Part shown: positions 47,065-61,090 of the stretch, one piece after another
How the letters are laid out: each line of letters starts with the position of its first letter
Numbering within the stretch: the stretch's first letter is position 1
Source of the DNA: Moringa oleifera
Taxonomy: Eukaryota > Streptophyta > Magnoliopsida > Brassicales > Moringaceae
DNA length: 64,000 nt
Assembly (NCBI GenBank): GCA_021397835.1
Contig: JAJFZO010000191.1
Location: 4,779,001 to 4,843,000, forward strand
Reading direction: 5' to 3'
Made by a program: the position numbers and the translations under genes
Notes under the pieces: generated by a model
The model's database searches: none
The model's input: the letters and a program-made list of their open reading frames with translations, nothing else
Told to the model about the DNA's origin: nothing

Positions 47065-49563
47065 TCACTTTGAAAGTAAATGGCGTGCCCGCTGATTGGC
47101 ACCTTTTACTCTAGCATTTAGCTCATCCACATCATCTGAGAGGTGATCAAGAGCTTTGTTTTGCCTGCATTTGCCATACAAATCACTAAGCACAAATGAG
47201 AGAAGAGAGAGAAAGCAAGAGTAAATAGTAAACATCAAATTTTCAATGTTTTTGGCACCCTCCAGGGGGGCTCACAACATGTAATTTCCATCCAGTTAAG
47301 TATTCTAAAGTTATAATGAGAATTTCCCACGGAAGACAAGTTGGAAGGAGCAAGAAAACTTTGGAAAGATAACCACGAGAATTTTTTAAACTGCTAAAGA
47401 ATCTGGCATGGACTTGAAAACATGTCTTCGTTGCAGTCAGGAGTCATAATTAGATTTCCCCTTAAAAGAAAAGTTGGAAAGGTTCATAATAAAGAGATCA
47501 GTGAAATGCAGCTTGGATTATATAACATTTTGTTTATGAATTTTGAAAAACAACAGCCCTAGTGCTCAAGTTAATAACAAAATATCATAAAAAGTTGGAG
47601 TTCAGGAATTAGAATAGACCTTTTGATAAAATAAACTAAAGAAAGAGTAATTTCCAATTTCATAATTTAAATATCTAGAGTCAGGTGAAATGCAAACATT
47701 TACGACAGTTTATATATAACACAAAAATAATAGAATGCAGCTGACCTGTCAATTTCAGATCCCATGTCGAGAGCCATGCCCTTCAAATCCCCCAAAATAT
47801 TGCTAAGATCTGAAAGTGCATCATCTTGCTTTGCCTTTTCTAGCTGGTTTTCATATACGAACAAACATTAATCATATTGTGACTATTTTTATGTTTGTGT
47901 AAAACTAAATTAACATGCACAAACCTCCACTTTCTGCAAGGCATTTGTTGGTTCGGGAGGAGGGGTTCGACTGGCTGAGCGATCTTTGCCTGCCGGAGCT
48001 AAACCCAACTTTTCTCTCTGCTCTGCATGATTTTCACTTTTTTTGGATGGTTTATCTGCCAAGCGAGAGTATTGAGTTTGTCAAATATGAAGATAAAAAC
48101 ATGGGTCTAAGCAAAGTTACTCTTTAAATTCTTATCTCAGTCCAAATTAACACCGTAAATGGACTAAATTAAGTAAGCCAACTATAGTATATTGAAAAAG
48201 GAAAATAGACCTGATGTGATCATTGGCCCTGCAATTTCTCGGGTCTTCTTAGGCTTCCAAGGTTTGGAAAACATGCCACCAAGATTGTTTAGCAGTTTCT
48301 CACCCTGATATTAAAAAGTGAGATTCAAAAATATATTCCCATCACTTTAAAAACCCACTTTGTACAAGAGGAAAGGGAGGGCTGAAGAGTTAAAAAAAAA
48401 AAAAATTCCAAAGATGACTTGAAAAATAAACAGATGCATTTACTTGATGACAGCTCACTTTTAGGTAAGAATATGGCATCACAAGGAGGAAGAAAAGCTT
48501 AGTTCTTTCCAATTATCTAATCACGTCCAGATTCAAAGAACCAATACCAACTACAATATGCCAAAATTCATCCACTACATTTATACTTTCTTGGTATAGC
48601 ACAAGTTCTCTTATACCACCTGTTGGTCTAGACAAGATATAAAAAAATATAATTACAGCTCCTAACATTATTATAAGCATCGCAATACCCGTTCCTGTTG
48701 AAGTAACTCTACATTCCATATAAAACCTTTTTGAGCCACTTTTGCACTTACACAAACCTTATCTACATTTGAAAAATGATTGAAATATATCATTCTTCCA
48801 TCAACATCTTAACCAAAAGTCATTAGGTGGCTCAAACATAAAGTTCTCCTTTAAAGTGCAAACAGTATGTTCACAAAGCTTATATTTCAGAAATTTTCTC
48901 TTTTGATAAGTAAAGATCTCATAACTTCTAGTCCTTGCATCTTCAAAGAGCAGAATTACCTTGATTACCATCTTGTCTAAAGATAGTGAATATATTTTCT
49001 TTTCATGCTTCTGTAGGATAAAATCATTTTCCTAGTAGCATGATTGTTATGACGGATAGAAGAAAAACAAGTTCTCAGGAAAACAGCGAGCTCACCCGAC
49101 TCAAGTCCTTGTCCATATCAGCGGCCATCATGTGTGTCCTTGTGATTTGCTCACCCTGCTGATGCAACATGTCAAGGGTCTTTGTAGCATCCTCTCTGAT
49201 GTTCTCAGCAATCCTCAGGCAGTTGTTAACACTCTTAGTTGTTTCCTCAGACTTATATACTGCATACTTCTCCAGTTCTTGCACACTCTGGTTCTGAAGT
49301 CCTCCTGAGTCGCCAAAGTCATTCTTGTATCTATCTCTGCTTGCTGCTGATGATGATGAGGTCCATCTTCCATTTTTATCATCATCAAAAGTGCTGTTAC
49401 CAAGATCTGGGGTTACAAGCACAGGCTCAGAAGCAGCTCTTCTTCCACGATTAATATTTTGCTTGTTATCGGATTCCGTTTCAGAATCAAAAGGGTTAGA
49501 TGTTTCGTCTACTGACTTCTGCTTGGGAACCTTATTACCCGGTGATTTCATAAACCCAAACAT
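47065..49563 (-). CDS. SNAP25-like SNARE (SNAP33/SNAP30 type)
   Basis: Five exons (49563-49096, 48304-48211, 48055-47925, 47843-47746, 47164-47065) give 296 aa in frame, close to the 300 aa of AtSNAP33. The N-terminus (MFGFMKSPGNKVPKQKSVDE) and a Ser/Asp-rich linker lead to a first SNARE helix, Qb (about 107-160: VQELEKYAVYKSEETTKSVN, with IREDATKTLDMLHQQGEQIT). A Pro/Lys-rich linker (MFSKPWKPKKT) follows, then a second helix, Qc (KAKQDDALSDLSNILGDLKG to ARVKGANQRARHLLSK at the end). No membrane helix is present, as usual for these peripheral proteins. It acts at the plasma membrane in vesicle fusion and cell plate formation. By neighbourhood it looks like the counterpart of At1g13890 (SNAP30). 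ATG 49563 is the first in-frame ATG. Confidence 0.93.
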
Positions 49564-50620
49564 TTTGAGGATGAGAAATGACCTCAACTACACAATCCAG
49601 AAATCAAGAAAGGGAATGACAAGATCCCAGTGAATCTTCAATCAGGATACCTAAGAAATGAGCAATTACAAATAAAATGGTACCTGAACTACTTTTTCCA
49701 TTTCTAGCAGTTCAAGATGAAAGTAAATCAACTCGGATGTATAGATCTAATCAAATTTCAACCCTACCAATTCATGTATTTCTTAAGGAGACAATCAATA
49801 ACTTATTAATATAAATGTGAGTTATCGAATCGGTTCCTTCTTTTCCTTATGGGTTCCTGCCAGAAGAAATACAAAGAACTCATAACGTACAAAGAATATC
49901 CAAATCATTTGGACCAGAAATTTAAGGTAGAAGAGAGATTAATAAATACAAATGGATACAACACAGATTCAAGAAGGAACCTAATGAAGCATATATGGGC
50001 GTGGTAGGGAGGAACTTAAACTCCAAAAATGCTCATAAAAAAATGAAAGTAAAACAAAATTCGAGTCATAACATGCACCATTATCATCGCTCAACAACAC
50101 AATTAAACCAAGCAGTGAAATAATTTGGTTCAATTGATAGTTCAAATTAAAAAAACCCTCAATGTCTTTCCACAACTTTTCCTCACTACCAAACAGATCA
50201 AGGGACCAGTGCTACAACGAAAAATAAGATTACACCTTGCATTCAAAATACGGGTTTTCCTCAAAATGCAGAAACAAGGGATTTTTAATTAGGAAAACAG
50301 AACAAAACCAACTAAATTATGACTGAAACAAGAGAATGTGCACCTGAATTCGAATAAGAACAGATCCTGGATTCGGTCAAACGCGAAGAGAAGTTCGGAA
50401 CACAAACCCGAAGAAACCACGCAACGGGTGGGTTTGTGTAAATAGACAATTTACATAGAAAAGTAGACAAGAGAAGGGAGACAGATCAACAGAAAATATT
50501 CTGCTTTATTTGCTCTGTTTCTCTCTCTCTCTCTTCCAACAAATCAAACAGATGGAAGGCGCCGCGGGAATGGAGAGAGAGAGCCCTTCCTCTCTCAGGT
50601 GAAACTCTCCCATTTACGAG
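49564..50620 (-). other. 5' leader of the SNAP gene with probable intron
   Basis: A G/C-richer block at about 50343-50600 on the minus strand, ending in GAATTCAG|GTGCAC, looks like a non-coding first exon. A leader intron of about 0.7 kb would run from there toward about 49650. A CT microsatellite in it (50520-50534) is common in plant 5' UTRs. Confidence 0.45.
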
Positions 50621-52600
50621 TTCCATTAAATTTTAGACCGTTGGGTTTTTTCCGTTTTAAACTTCCAGACAACAAATAGACTTGATTTCAGCAAAAATTA
50701 CAATGGCAGGACAACTGGGCCCCAGCTATTTTACAAAAAATTAATATCTATATTCCTATCTTACCTACACTTTAATTTAGCTAAGCTCAAGGGGTAAATT
50801 CATATTAATTTTTTTAATCTCCCAGGACAAAATAGTAATATTTTATTTTTATGAATTTTTCTCTAGTATTATAATTTTGGATAAAAATTTTATAAAATTT
50901 TTATATTTATCTAAAATGACAAATCAAACTTTGATGTTTAATATTAATTGAAATAAACTTTAACGTTTATGTTGATCATCGAAACAAACCCTTAGTTAAC
51001 ATTTCACCCAAGACATTAACAATTTAAAAAAGAAATAAAATTTTAAATTCTTTTATCTAGCCTAAATAACTTCAGAATTCATGTTTTATTAATATGTTTA
51101 ATTTCAATAGTATTTCACTTTTCAACATTCAACTCATTTTTCGTCAAAAATTTATCAAAGTCTTTTAATTTCTGACAAATCTGAACAATCGTAGAGTCTT
51201 TATTACATTTAACATCAAACCAAGAATATTCTAAAGCTTTCTTTGAGATGGATTGCATCCAAGAGGCATTAACCAATCATTTAAACTGATAAAATCATCA
51301 ATAATCTTCGATTTCAAATTCAAAAATGCCTTCAAGCAAGAATCATTCATCAAATCCATTGCGTTGAAGCTAGAAAGAGATTAAAGTACAATCATTGAAA
51401 AATAAAATTTTATTAAAAAAATATAATATAAAATACTCGAACAAAGAGAAAAAATATCAAATATATAGAAAAGCTTCGTATCAATGTTTTTGTTAACTGA
51501 GTAATGCATAGAAACTAAAGAAAAGGTGCACAAAAAGAGATAATGGGTATGGTAATGAGATGAAATAAAAAATATTATTTGATTACTTTTGAAGAAAGAA
51601 TGAATCTTAAAGTTTTAGTTTAGTTGAGCAGTATTCGCTATTAAAGATATTTTAGTTTTCTTTTAAGTAATAAAGTATTTTTTATCATAAATTTTTTTTA
51701 ATAAATTATAAATTATGAGTCAATAAAATAATAAAAAATAAAAATACAAATTACAGAATAATAAGTGAGGAGTGATTGAAAGTAATACAAGTAAAAAAAA
51801 AAAAACCTATAAAAACAAAAGAAGTAAACAAAATGTTTAAGAAGATAAAAGAAAGTAAATTAAAGATGTTTTTGCACAAAATCCAGTTTGGATTCTTTCT
51901 TAAATTACTATAAAAGGCTTAATTACATTTTATTGAGAGATTTTTAGAAACTCAATTTTAAATTTTAGTTACATCTCTTCAAATTTATTTTTGATTTACG
52001 AAAAAAATTCATATCGGATGATGAAATAAATATAAATAAAATTATCATTTTACTCTTAGTATTAAGGTTGGTTTTGAACCGTGTTAGAGTTCAAGATTTG
52101 TATCCGTTATTATGCTTACTTTAAAATCTATAATATCTTTTTTTGAATATCAAAGTTTTATTTATTTTTCGAAATAAATATAAAAAATTTAAAAAATCTT
52201 TACTTTATAATTTTTATGAAAAATAATTCTACAAAAAAATATTTTATAATAAATAATTAAAAATTTTGAACTTTTTATCCAATTGCTTGCTCTTATCTCC
52301 CTCTTGATACGGCAGTATCTAAAATAAATAAAATTTATTTGACTATAAATTATTATTTAACTATCAAATGAAATTATTTTTTTAAGGAGACCGCCAAGAT
52401 ATTTTTTGGAAAGGTCGATTAATTACTTGGGATAGTGAGGACTTTTGGGAGGACAGAGAAAAGAACCGTTGAACTTAAATTTGGCACGTGTTGATTGGAA
52501 GATTCCATGGAACAGTGAAGAACCCAGCGGAAGCGGCTTGCACCGAAGATAAGAAGACAAACACCGCGCTCTCTCTTCCACTCGATTTCTTTCTCTATAA
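50621..52600. other. Divergent promoter region, A/T-rich
   Basis: Lies between the divergent SNAP and phosphorylase genes. Largely A/T-rich with no ORF above chance. The last 150 bases, with a CT-rich patch, are probably the phosphorylase 5' UTR. Confidence 0.5.
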
Positions 52601-52672
52601 TTTTCATTGATATTTAGATGTTCCTCTCCCTGAGGTTGGAGAGGGAGAGACGCAGAGAGCGGGAGAGTAAAC

Positions 52673-55600
52673 ATGGCGACTTCTCCGTTCTCTGTAATTT
52701 TTACGGAGCCAAAGCCACTTTTGCATTCCAGATATTTCTCAAGTTTTTTAGGTTTCAATTCCAGAGCTGGATACTCGAAGCTTTTCTTCACCAAAACGAC
52801 GTGTTTCAGTGCTTCGAGAAGGAAACTCGCTGTTAAAAACGTTAAAAGCGATCAAAGGAAGGAGTTGGAGGAATCTGTAGCTGAAGAAGGTTACCTTTAT
52901 ACTTCAAGAAAGTAAAAGAACGGAAAAGATACACTTCATTTTTAGTCATCTTTTTGGTGAATGTTGGCTGTGCTTCGAAATGTTTGCTGCTGGAAAGTTT
53001 TAGTTAAGATTTTATGCTTTTGCATGCATTTGTTTATAGGAACGCTTTTTAATGTGCCTAAAGTGCTTGCATTATGGTATGTGTTAGCTCGACTTACTGG
53101 TTCAGTATTCATAAACCTTTGAAATGTTAAAAGCTTTTGTAAGGTTGATGGCCTTCAAATGACTGAAAATCTTGAGCAAGCTTATAAAGTCAATAGCCAA
53201 AATCTGAGGCTTCAAGCTTTGTTAATTATATAAAATTTGTCTAAAAGTGTTTAGGTTTTAATTAAGTTTATGTTTTGTTTTAGTCCCTTCAGATCTTTTT
53301 TATTTTTTATTTTTATTTTGCTGGTCAGTGTGGGCTTTACTTTTATTAGAGAAAACAGACTTCTGTACCTTGGAATGCTTCTTGTCGATGGATTGATACT
53401 CAATTTTAAGTTCCTATCTGAGTTCGTAATCTGTGCATAAGAAAATTTCAGTCTTCCTCTCTAGGTTCTCATTTTAACCATAAAGTATATGGTTCGATTT
53501 TAACTACATTACCTTGTTTTCCTTGCACATAATATGCTTATCATGGTTACTCATGTACAAGTCTATACGTGACGATTTCATATGGCTAATTGTCAATGCC
53601 TTTCAATCTGAATCATTAAGCAAACAATTAGCTTTAACAAACTCTCTTTTTACAGATTAAGAAAATTTTCTTAGTTTTCTCATGTGATAGTTTTCTTTAA
53701 TTTACAGCTTCTCTAGATACCTTTGTCCCAGATTCGGAATGCATTGCTGGAAGTATCAGATACCATGCAGAGTTCACCCCATCTTTCTCTCCGGAGCATT
53801 TTAATCTTCCCAAGGCGTTCTTTGCAACTGCAGAAAGTGTCCGTGACACACTTATCATCGACTGGAATGCTACATATGAATACTATGAGAAGATGAATGT
53901 AAAGGAGGCATATTATCTGTCCATGGAATTTCTACAGGTTAGCAACTGCTTTATGTTGGTGCTTTTCCCTGAAAATTCATTTTACTTTGCGTATTACTTG
54001 CTGATGGATGCCATGTAATATGCCTTACTTGTTGCAGGGAAGGGCATTGCTAAATGCAATTGGAAATTTGGAGCTCTCAGGGGCTTATGCAGAAGCTTTG
54101 AGAAAGCTGGGGCACAGTCTAGAGGAAGTAGCTAGGCAGGTCAAATAATTTTATGATGATTCTCATTTTCTGTTTTTTTTTTTTTTTTCATTGGGCATGT
54201 TTTTATACCTACATGAAGTATTAATGTTGGTGTCTCTGCTGTCAATTTGAGCTGGACTCTCAAACTCTTTTTTTCCCCCTTTTTTTGGTTAAATTTTTTT
54301 TTGGCTTTATAAGACTACTTATCAAAATTGAAGGCAGATACTTCCTGCAAAGATAAGCATGTAACCACACATTTATGTCTGTCTAAGTTTTACTACTTCC
54401 TGTCTATCGGACACTGTCCATCTGTTTTCCGCTAATTGGAGTCAGGATCTATTAGGATCCTGTAAGTCATGTTGGACAAATGCAGACCAAAGTATCATGT
54501 GGTGAATTAGTTATTCAACCAAAAGAGACCATGTATTTGATATTTAAAATTATTTGATGAATGTGAAGCATTTAATAAGTTCATCAGTGAGTAGATAGTG
54601 CATAGTTTCTGTTCTTTTATGCGGTAATAGAATTAGTCTCTGATTATCAATTACTTTTTGCTGTCCATTCTCTCCAAAAAAAAAAAAACTCTGCACCATT
54701 GCACTTTGGAATATCATCGAGCTGTAGGAAGTTTTTTATACATCAGGACTCAGCATCCTATTGTGGGACACTTATCTAGTATTTTCACATCTTTGTTCTT
54801 TTTAACTGTCTAAGTATCCTAGGTTGGTTACTGACAGGAACCAGATGCTGCACTTGGTAATGGGGGCTTAGGACGGCTTGCTTCCTGCTTTCTGGACTCC
54901 CTGGCAACACTAAATTACCCAGCATGGGGATATGGACTTAGGTACAAGTATGGATTGTTCAAACAGTACATTACGAAAGATGGTCAGGAAGAAGCTGCGG
55001 AAAGTTGGTTGGAAGTATGATTATAAGTTAAAGTTCATAATCAATTGAAATCATTTATATTTCTCTAAGTTGCTTCATAGTTCATTAGAATGTTTCCTTT
55101 TGTTTTTAAGAACGTATTCTTAAATTGGTTTAAGATTTCCTTTCTTTTTCTCCTTTGTTGATTGATTCTAATAACTTTTGCAGATGGGAAATCCCTGGGA
55201 AATTGCAAGATATGATGTATCATATCCCATAAAATTTTATGGGGATGTAATATCAGAGCCAGATGGAAGTAAAAAGTGGGTTGGAGGAGAAAATATGACA
55301 GCTGTTGCCTATGATGTCCCAATACCAGGGTATAAAACTAAAACCACGATAAACCTCCGACTATGGTCCACCAAAGTTGCACCAGAAGAATTTGATTTAC
55401 ATGCTTTTAATGCTGGGAATCATGCCAAAGCATATGCAGCCATGAAGAATGCTGAAAAGGTTTGAGGAAATTTATCTCATGATATAATTTCATATTTCCT
55501 GTTAGCCCTTCTCTAGGCATAGTGCAAACCAATCTGTTATCACCAATGCTTAAAGCATGGGATGTTGGGGGGGTCCTATCATAGAACCAGGAAAAGTGCA

Positions 55601-58600
55601 TTGTATGTTTGCTTCTTATTCAACAAAGCAGGCACCTTCTGTGTGAAATACTTCTTCATTTTTAAGATCAATTTACAGCAACAAGTGGTCAGTAATATGC
55701 TAAATACATGACGGTTAATGCAATATTTCTCTGTATCAGATATGCTACATTTTATACCCTGGGGATGAATCTATTGATGGGAAGACTCTTAGATTGAAGC
55801 AGCAATATACTCTGTGCTCTGCTTCTCTCCAAGATATCATTGCACGTTATGAGAGGAGATCAGGGCGCTCTGTAAACTGGGAGAATTTCCCAGAGAAGGT
55901 TGCACTGCAGATGAATGATACTCATCCAACTCTCTGCATTCCAGAGCTTATAAGAATTTTAATGGATGTAAAGGGTTTGAGCTGGAAGGAAGCTTGGGAT
56001 ATAACTAGAAGGTACTTTCTTGCATGGCATTCACACACTCATGTTTGCTCTAAGCATGCATTCATTTGGTCCATAGAGTGGTTACATTTTCAGCATAATA
56101 AAATCTGTAAAGAATATGTAATTTGTTCAGCAGTAACAACGTTTTGTTTATTATGAACAGGTTCTTTCTTGCAATTTCCTGATTCCTTTTTTTTTTTTTT
56201 TGGTGATTCTATGACATATCTGTCAGAACTGTTGCATATACAAATCACACAGTTCTACCTGAAGCACTGGAGAAATAGAGTTTGGACCTTTTGCAGGAAT
56301 TGCTTCCTCGACATGTTGAAATCATAAAGATGATCGATGAGGAGGTAAGATCAAGGCAGACATTCACATTCCTTGTTATATTCTTTTATCAATCCTAATG
56401 CATTATATTTTGGATGTGTAACCAGTTGATTCATGCCATAATTGCTGCATATGGCACAGAGGATCTTGATTTGTTGCAGCAAAAACTGAAACAAATGAGA
56501 ATTATCGATAACATTGAGTTGCCTGAGTCAGTCACTGAATTGCTTCTTAAGTTAAAAGACAGTTCTGCTGTTGACTCAAAGTTAGAAGACAGCAATGCTG
56601 TTGACTCCGTTGAGGAAGTCAGTTTTTATGTTGAGGAGAAAACTGATAATAAAGCTGATGGTGAAGATAAGCAAACTATAGAAGAAAACTCAGAAAAGAA
56701 AAATAAGGTGACTTTCGAACTAGATTCAACCCTGCCAAAGATGGTCCGGATGGCTAATCTATGTGTTGCTGGTGGGTATGCAGTGAATGGGGTTGCTGAG
56801 ATCCATAGTGAAATTGTGAAAAATGAAGTTTTTAGTGAGTTCTATAAGGTAACTGTGCTAACAAGCCGCTTTTGTCTTCCATTATCGCAAATTTATGGAA
56901 ATTTTACCATGTCCCTGTGCTGTAGTTTGGTTAATGTTTGCATGCTTACAAAAATTGTATGGATGGATTTTCCTTTCGTCAGTTGTGGCCTGAGAAATTT
57001 CAAAACAAAACAAATGGGGTGACACCAAGAAGATGGATCCGTTTTTGCAATCCAAATCTGAGTGAAATCATAACCAAATGGACTGGAACAGAAAACTGGG
57101 TTGTAAACACTGAGATATTGGCAACACTAAGGAAGGTAAACAATTGCACCCAACATCTTTTGTATATGAGTCATTGCAAGCCGTCAGTTTCATTATTAAA
57201 ATTTATCCTGTGTATTTTAATGTGTGAGATTTCAGGAACTTTTGCACTTGTTATGTAGCCGTAATACATGGTTTTGTATTTATGTATATTAGATGTTGCC
57301 TTTCCCTGTTCTCATGTGTCCTCTCAAAATTAGCAAGATGGCTGCATTGCTGGATAACTGGAAGTACATGGGGGTCCTTGTTTTTAGTTTGTAACTTAGT
57401 CTCTTAACAACCATCTCATTCCTCAGGAACTGTAGAAAGCAGTTTCTTTCAGTATCTATTGTAATTTGAGACATCATTTCTTTTCTTGGCATCCCACTGT
57501 TTACGAACTAGACACACCTCTATTTATTAAATCAATTGAACAAAAAAGATTGAGCACCACATATGGTGGAGAAAAAACTACATGAATGAGGGAACTGATC
57601 TGGGTCTTCAGAGTACAGTATTCTATGTATTTACTCATCTTGACCACTTGAAAAATTTGCTGCAAATTTTACTTTTTTTAGTCAGATTGCCCTGAATATC
57701 TCATGTATGTACTGCTATGCTCAAAAGCTCATGGGTGTCAATTTCAGTGATACATTTCAGGTAGGAAAATGATTGTCGATTAAACCTGCTTTACCATCCC
57801 TTTAGGTTTGCATTTGCTCTTTTAAGTTCCTTTATGACAGTTGATTTGCAAGGACTTGCTCTTTTAGTGATTTAGGTTTGCATAATCCTGACATAATCAC
57901 GTGGATGTTCTGTAATCTATCTTTACATCTTTTTTTTTCTTTTTCTTTTTTTTTTTAAATGTATAAGGAGAGTAGAACTTCCTATATTTTACCTGTTTTT
58001 TTGGGCTTTAGACACATCATTAAAACGATGATTGTGAATTTTCCACTGTCCACAGTTTGCTGATAATGAGGATCTCCAATCTGAATGGAGGGAGGCAAAA
58101 AGAAGGAACAAGATTAAGGTTGTGTCCTTCCTTAAAGAGAAAACTGGATATGTTGTCAGTCCTGATGCAATGTTTGATGTACAGGTTGTTATTTCCTGGC
58201 TTTAACTCTTGCATTTGCCTATGGTTTTGCAATTGCATGTGAAATAATGGAAAAGGTTGCAATGAAGTTGGCCTCTCAAAAGCCCTCATTGCCTTTATCA
58301 GTTGAACTCCGCTTATCTGAATCCTTATTTCCATATTATAAAAAAGGAACAAAATTTGATGAACGTATGGATACAAATTAGATCACTGAAACACTGCAGA
58401 GAATAATGTCATACCATCTAATGAAAATTGTTGCGCTATTCTAGTACTCTAAATTGTTAATTAAAAAGCTGGAGAAGTAGGTAAACTGCTGTCTAAATGA
58501 TGAATTTCAGATTCTTTCATATCTTGTAAAACAGTAGATCTAACAGATGAGTTTCAGGTAAAACGCATCCATGAATACAAGCGGCAGTTATTGAACATCA

Positions 58601-61090
58601 TGGGAGTTGTTTATCGCTATAAGAAAATGAAAGAAATGACTCCTGAAGAAAGAAAGTCAAGTTTTGTTCCCCGGGTATGTATATTTGGAGGAAAAGCATT
58701 CGCTACATATGTCCAAGCCAAGAGGATTGTGAAATTCATCACAGATGTGGGAGCAACAATATATCATGATCCGGAAATAGGTGATCTCTTGAAGGTATGC
58801 TTATGCTGATAAACATCAAGAATAATGTAAGTATCTGCAAGGATGGAATGAGTTTAATATGCTTTGTCAAACTCTCAAGCATGCTGTGGGTTCTCCTTCA
58901 AAAACATTGTTCTTGAGCCATACTTCAAGCTATTTGAATAGAAGTTTTGGCTGTAGTTGCTACAAACCCAACTGATTGTGCAACAAAATTAAGGCAGAGT
59001 AGAAAAAGAGACAGCCTACGTAGTTTATTTACATCTTTTAGATAAATAGTGGTTATACTTTGTCATGACTGTGGTTTTATGAACTTTCTACTTGACTTCT
59101 CTCCATTCTTCCTATTTGTGATTAGGTAGGGCAGGGAGTTAAAAGTTTTGATGATCTTGAGTCCTTTATTTGTCCCTCTCTTACTTGAACGAATGATTTC
59201 ACCAAGCTGGTGTTTTCTATCTTTTACAAATTTCTGGCACTTTTTTTGCTTACAGGGATAACTTACATGATATTGCTGAGACCTCTTGACTCACCTAAGC
59301 TAAATCATTTAATAATGCCCTTAACAATGACATACATAAGCTGATAATGTTTTTGGACTCATGCATGATGTTCTGGATTTCACTTCGATAACTTTGGCCT
59401 GAAGTTCATAAAAGAGCATCTTTGAGGGTCAATATATTAGTTTGACAATGCAATATTCTTGAACATTGCTGGATATCATAATACTATTCTTTGCTATTCA
59501 GGTTGTCTTTGTTCCAGATTACAATGTCAGTGTCGCAGAGGTGCTAATTCCTGGCAGTGAGCTGTCCCAACACATCAGGTACTTTTGTTTTGATCTACAA
59601 CAAATCTCTTTGCTTTGCTTCTCTAATCATTTCGTCTCATATAACAACGATCAAAAAGTGAATGATGGATGGCTCTTGGCACTCAAGCTGCAGAACTTCA
59701 AAGGCTTGATGGGAAAACTGCATTTAAAATTTATTCTCTCCAGTGAGCCTGTTAAATTTGCTGGTACCTCAAATACAATGGTTGTTAAACATTAAGCAGG
59801 TGGCCACAGTTTGTGCCCTAATCAAAGTCTTCTGCAGGGCAGTGTTTGAAATTTGCATTATTAGTCAGCTTTGCTACTGACTGTCTTTTTCTCTGTTTAT
59901 GAACATTAATTGGTCAGTACGGCGGGGATGGAGGCCAGTGGAACCAGCAATATGAAATTTGCAATGAATGGATGTATCTTAATTGGCACCTTGGATGGAG
60001 CTAATGTGGAAATAAGGCAAGAAGTTGGAGAAGACAACTTTTTCCTGTTTGGAGCGCGGGCTCATGAAATTGCTCTGCTTAGGAAAGAAAGAGCTGAGGG
60101 AAAGGTGAGCTTATCAAACCATCGTGGAGCTTCTTCTCCTAACAATTTTCTGTGACTTTTTTTCTTTCTCTTTTCTCCTTTTGCTTACTGAAATGTTGGG
60201 GCATCCATCAGTCCATGGCATGGTAATCATGCTCAATTGGCCGAAATATGACACATCATTAATTAAAAATAGATCCTTAAAAATGAATTTTATTTAGAGC
60301 AATTGAGGGTGAAAGAAACAGTGAGATTATCATAATCAAATCTTATTTCATTTTTTCTTCTCCTCTTATAAGCAGTTTGTTCCAGACCCACGGTTTGAAG
60401 AAGTTAAGGCATTCATTAGAGCAGGTGCTTTTGGTCCGTATAACTACGAAGAATTAATGGGATCCCTGGAAGGTAACGAAGGTTATGGCCGTGCAGATTA
60501 TTTCCTTGTTGGCAAGGACTTCCCTAGTTACCTTGAGTGCCAAGAGAAAGTTGACGAGGCATATCGAGACCAGAAAGTGAGTGATGTTTTGACTTATAAA
60601 CATGGACATATACACTTGCATACGCTTTTCATTGTCTCCTGAATAACAGTCATCATACCTGCACAACCTGTAAATTATGCATATCTGGATGCACATAACA
60701 TGATGCTTATCCCAGCTAGTTCAGGTAGCAAAAGCCATTGGTTTGTCTACAGACCATATCTCAGTTTTGATTTTCCAGAACATGGACAATGCTTTCACCT
60801 AAACTCACCTAACATCTAGCTATCTTAATCTATTCTGTAACATCTCCACATGCATATAAATTTAGGTATTTACGCCAAATCTGGCATATTAGATTTACGC
60901 TTGACGTACGCGCTCGTGCATCAATCTCAATACCGGTCACCACCTATGCCTGATTTGATTGATAATGGCACAGAGATGGACAAGAATGTCAATTTTGAAC
61001 ACAGCTGGCTCATACAAATTCAGCAGTGACAGAACAATACATGAATATGCCAGAGACATATGGAGGATCGAACCTGTGATACTGCCATAA
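52673..61090 (+). pseudogene. PHS1: Plastid alpha-1,4-glucan phosphorylase, L isozyme, with one in-frame stop
   Basis: Fifteen exons: 52673-52889, 53708-53937, 54038-54139, 54838-55014, 55184-55459, 55740-56011, 56227-56344, 56426-56848, 56983-57135, 58056-58184, 58558-58794, 59502-59578, 59918-60104, 60376-60576 and 60974-61090. They sum to 972 codons in one frame, the usual length of the plastid enzyme, which phosphorolyses or extends starch-type glucans. The N-terminus is a transit peptide; exon 8 carries the acidic insertion that marks the L isozyme; exon 13 has [10 protein letters not shown] with the pyridoxal-phosphate Lys817; the end is IEPVILP. The only defect is TAG at 56276-56278 (codon 442, exon 7, ALEK*SLDLL), where the family has Trp (TGG). 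As it stands, the product would stop at 441 residues and lose the catalytic domain. This may be a recent null allele or a sequencing error; no other decay is seen. Confidence 0.9.

Noticed and set aside
50900..50990. Possible sixth foldback element (AAATCAAACTTTGATGTTTA)
   Set aside because: The phrase resembles an element end, but no matching inverted arm was found nearby.
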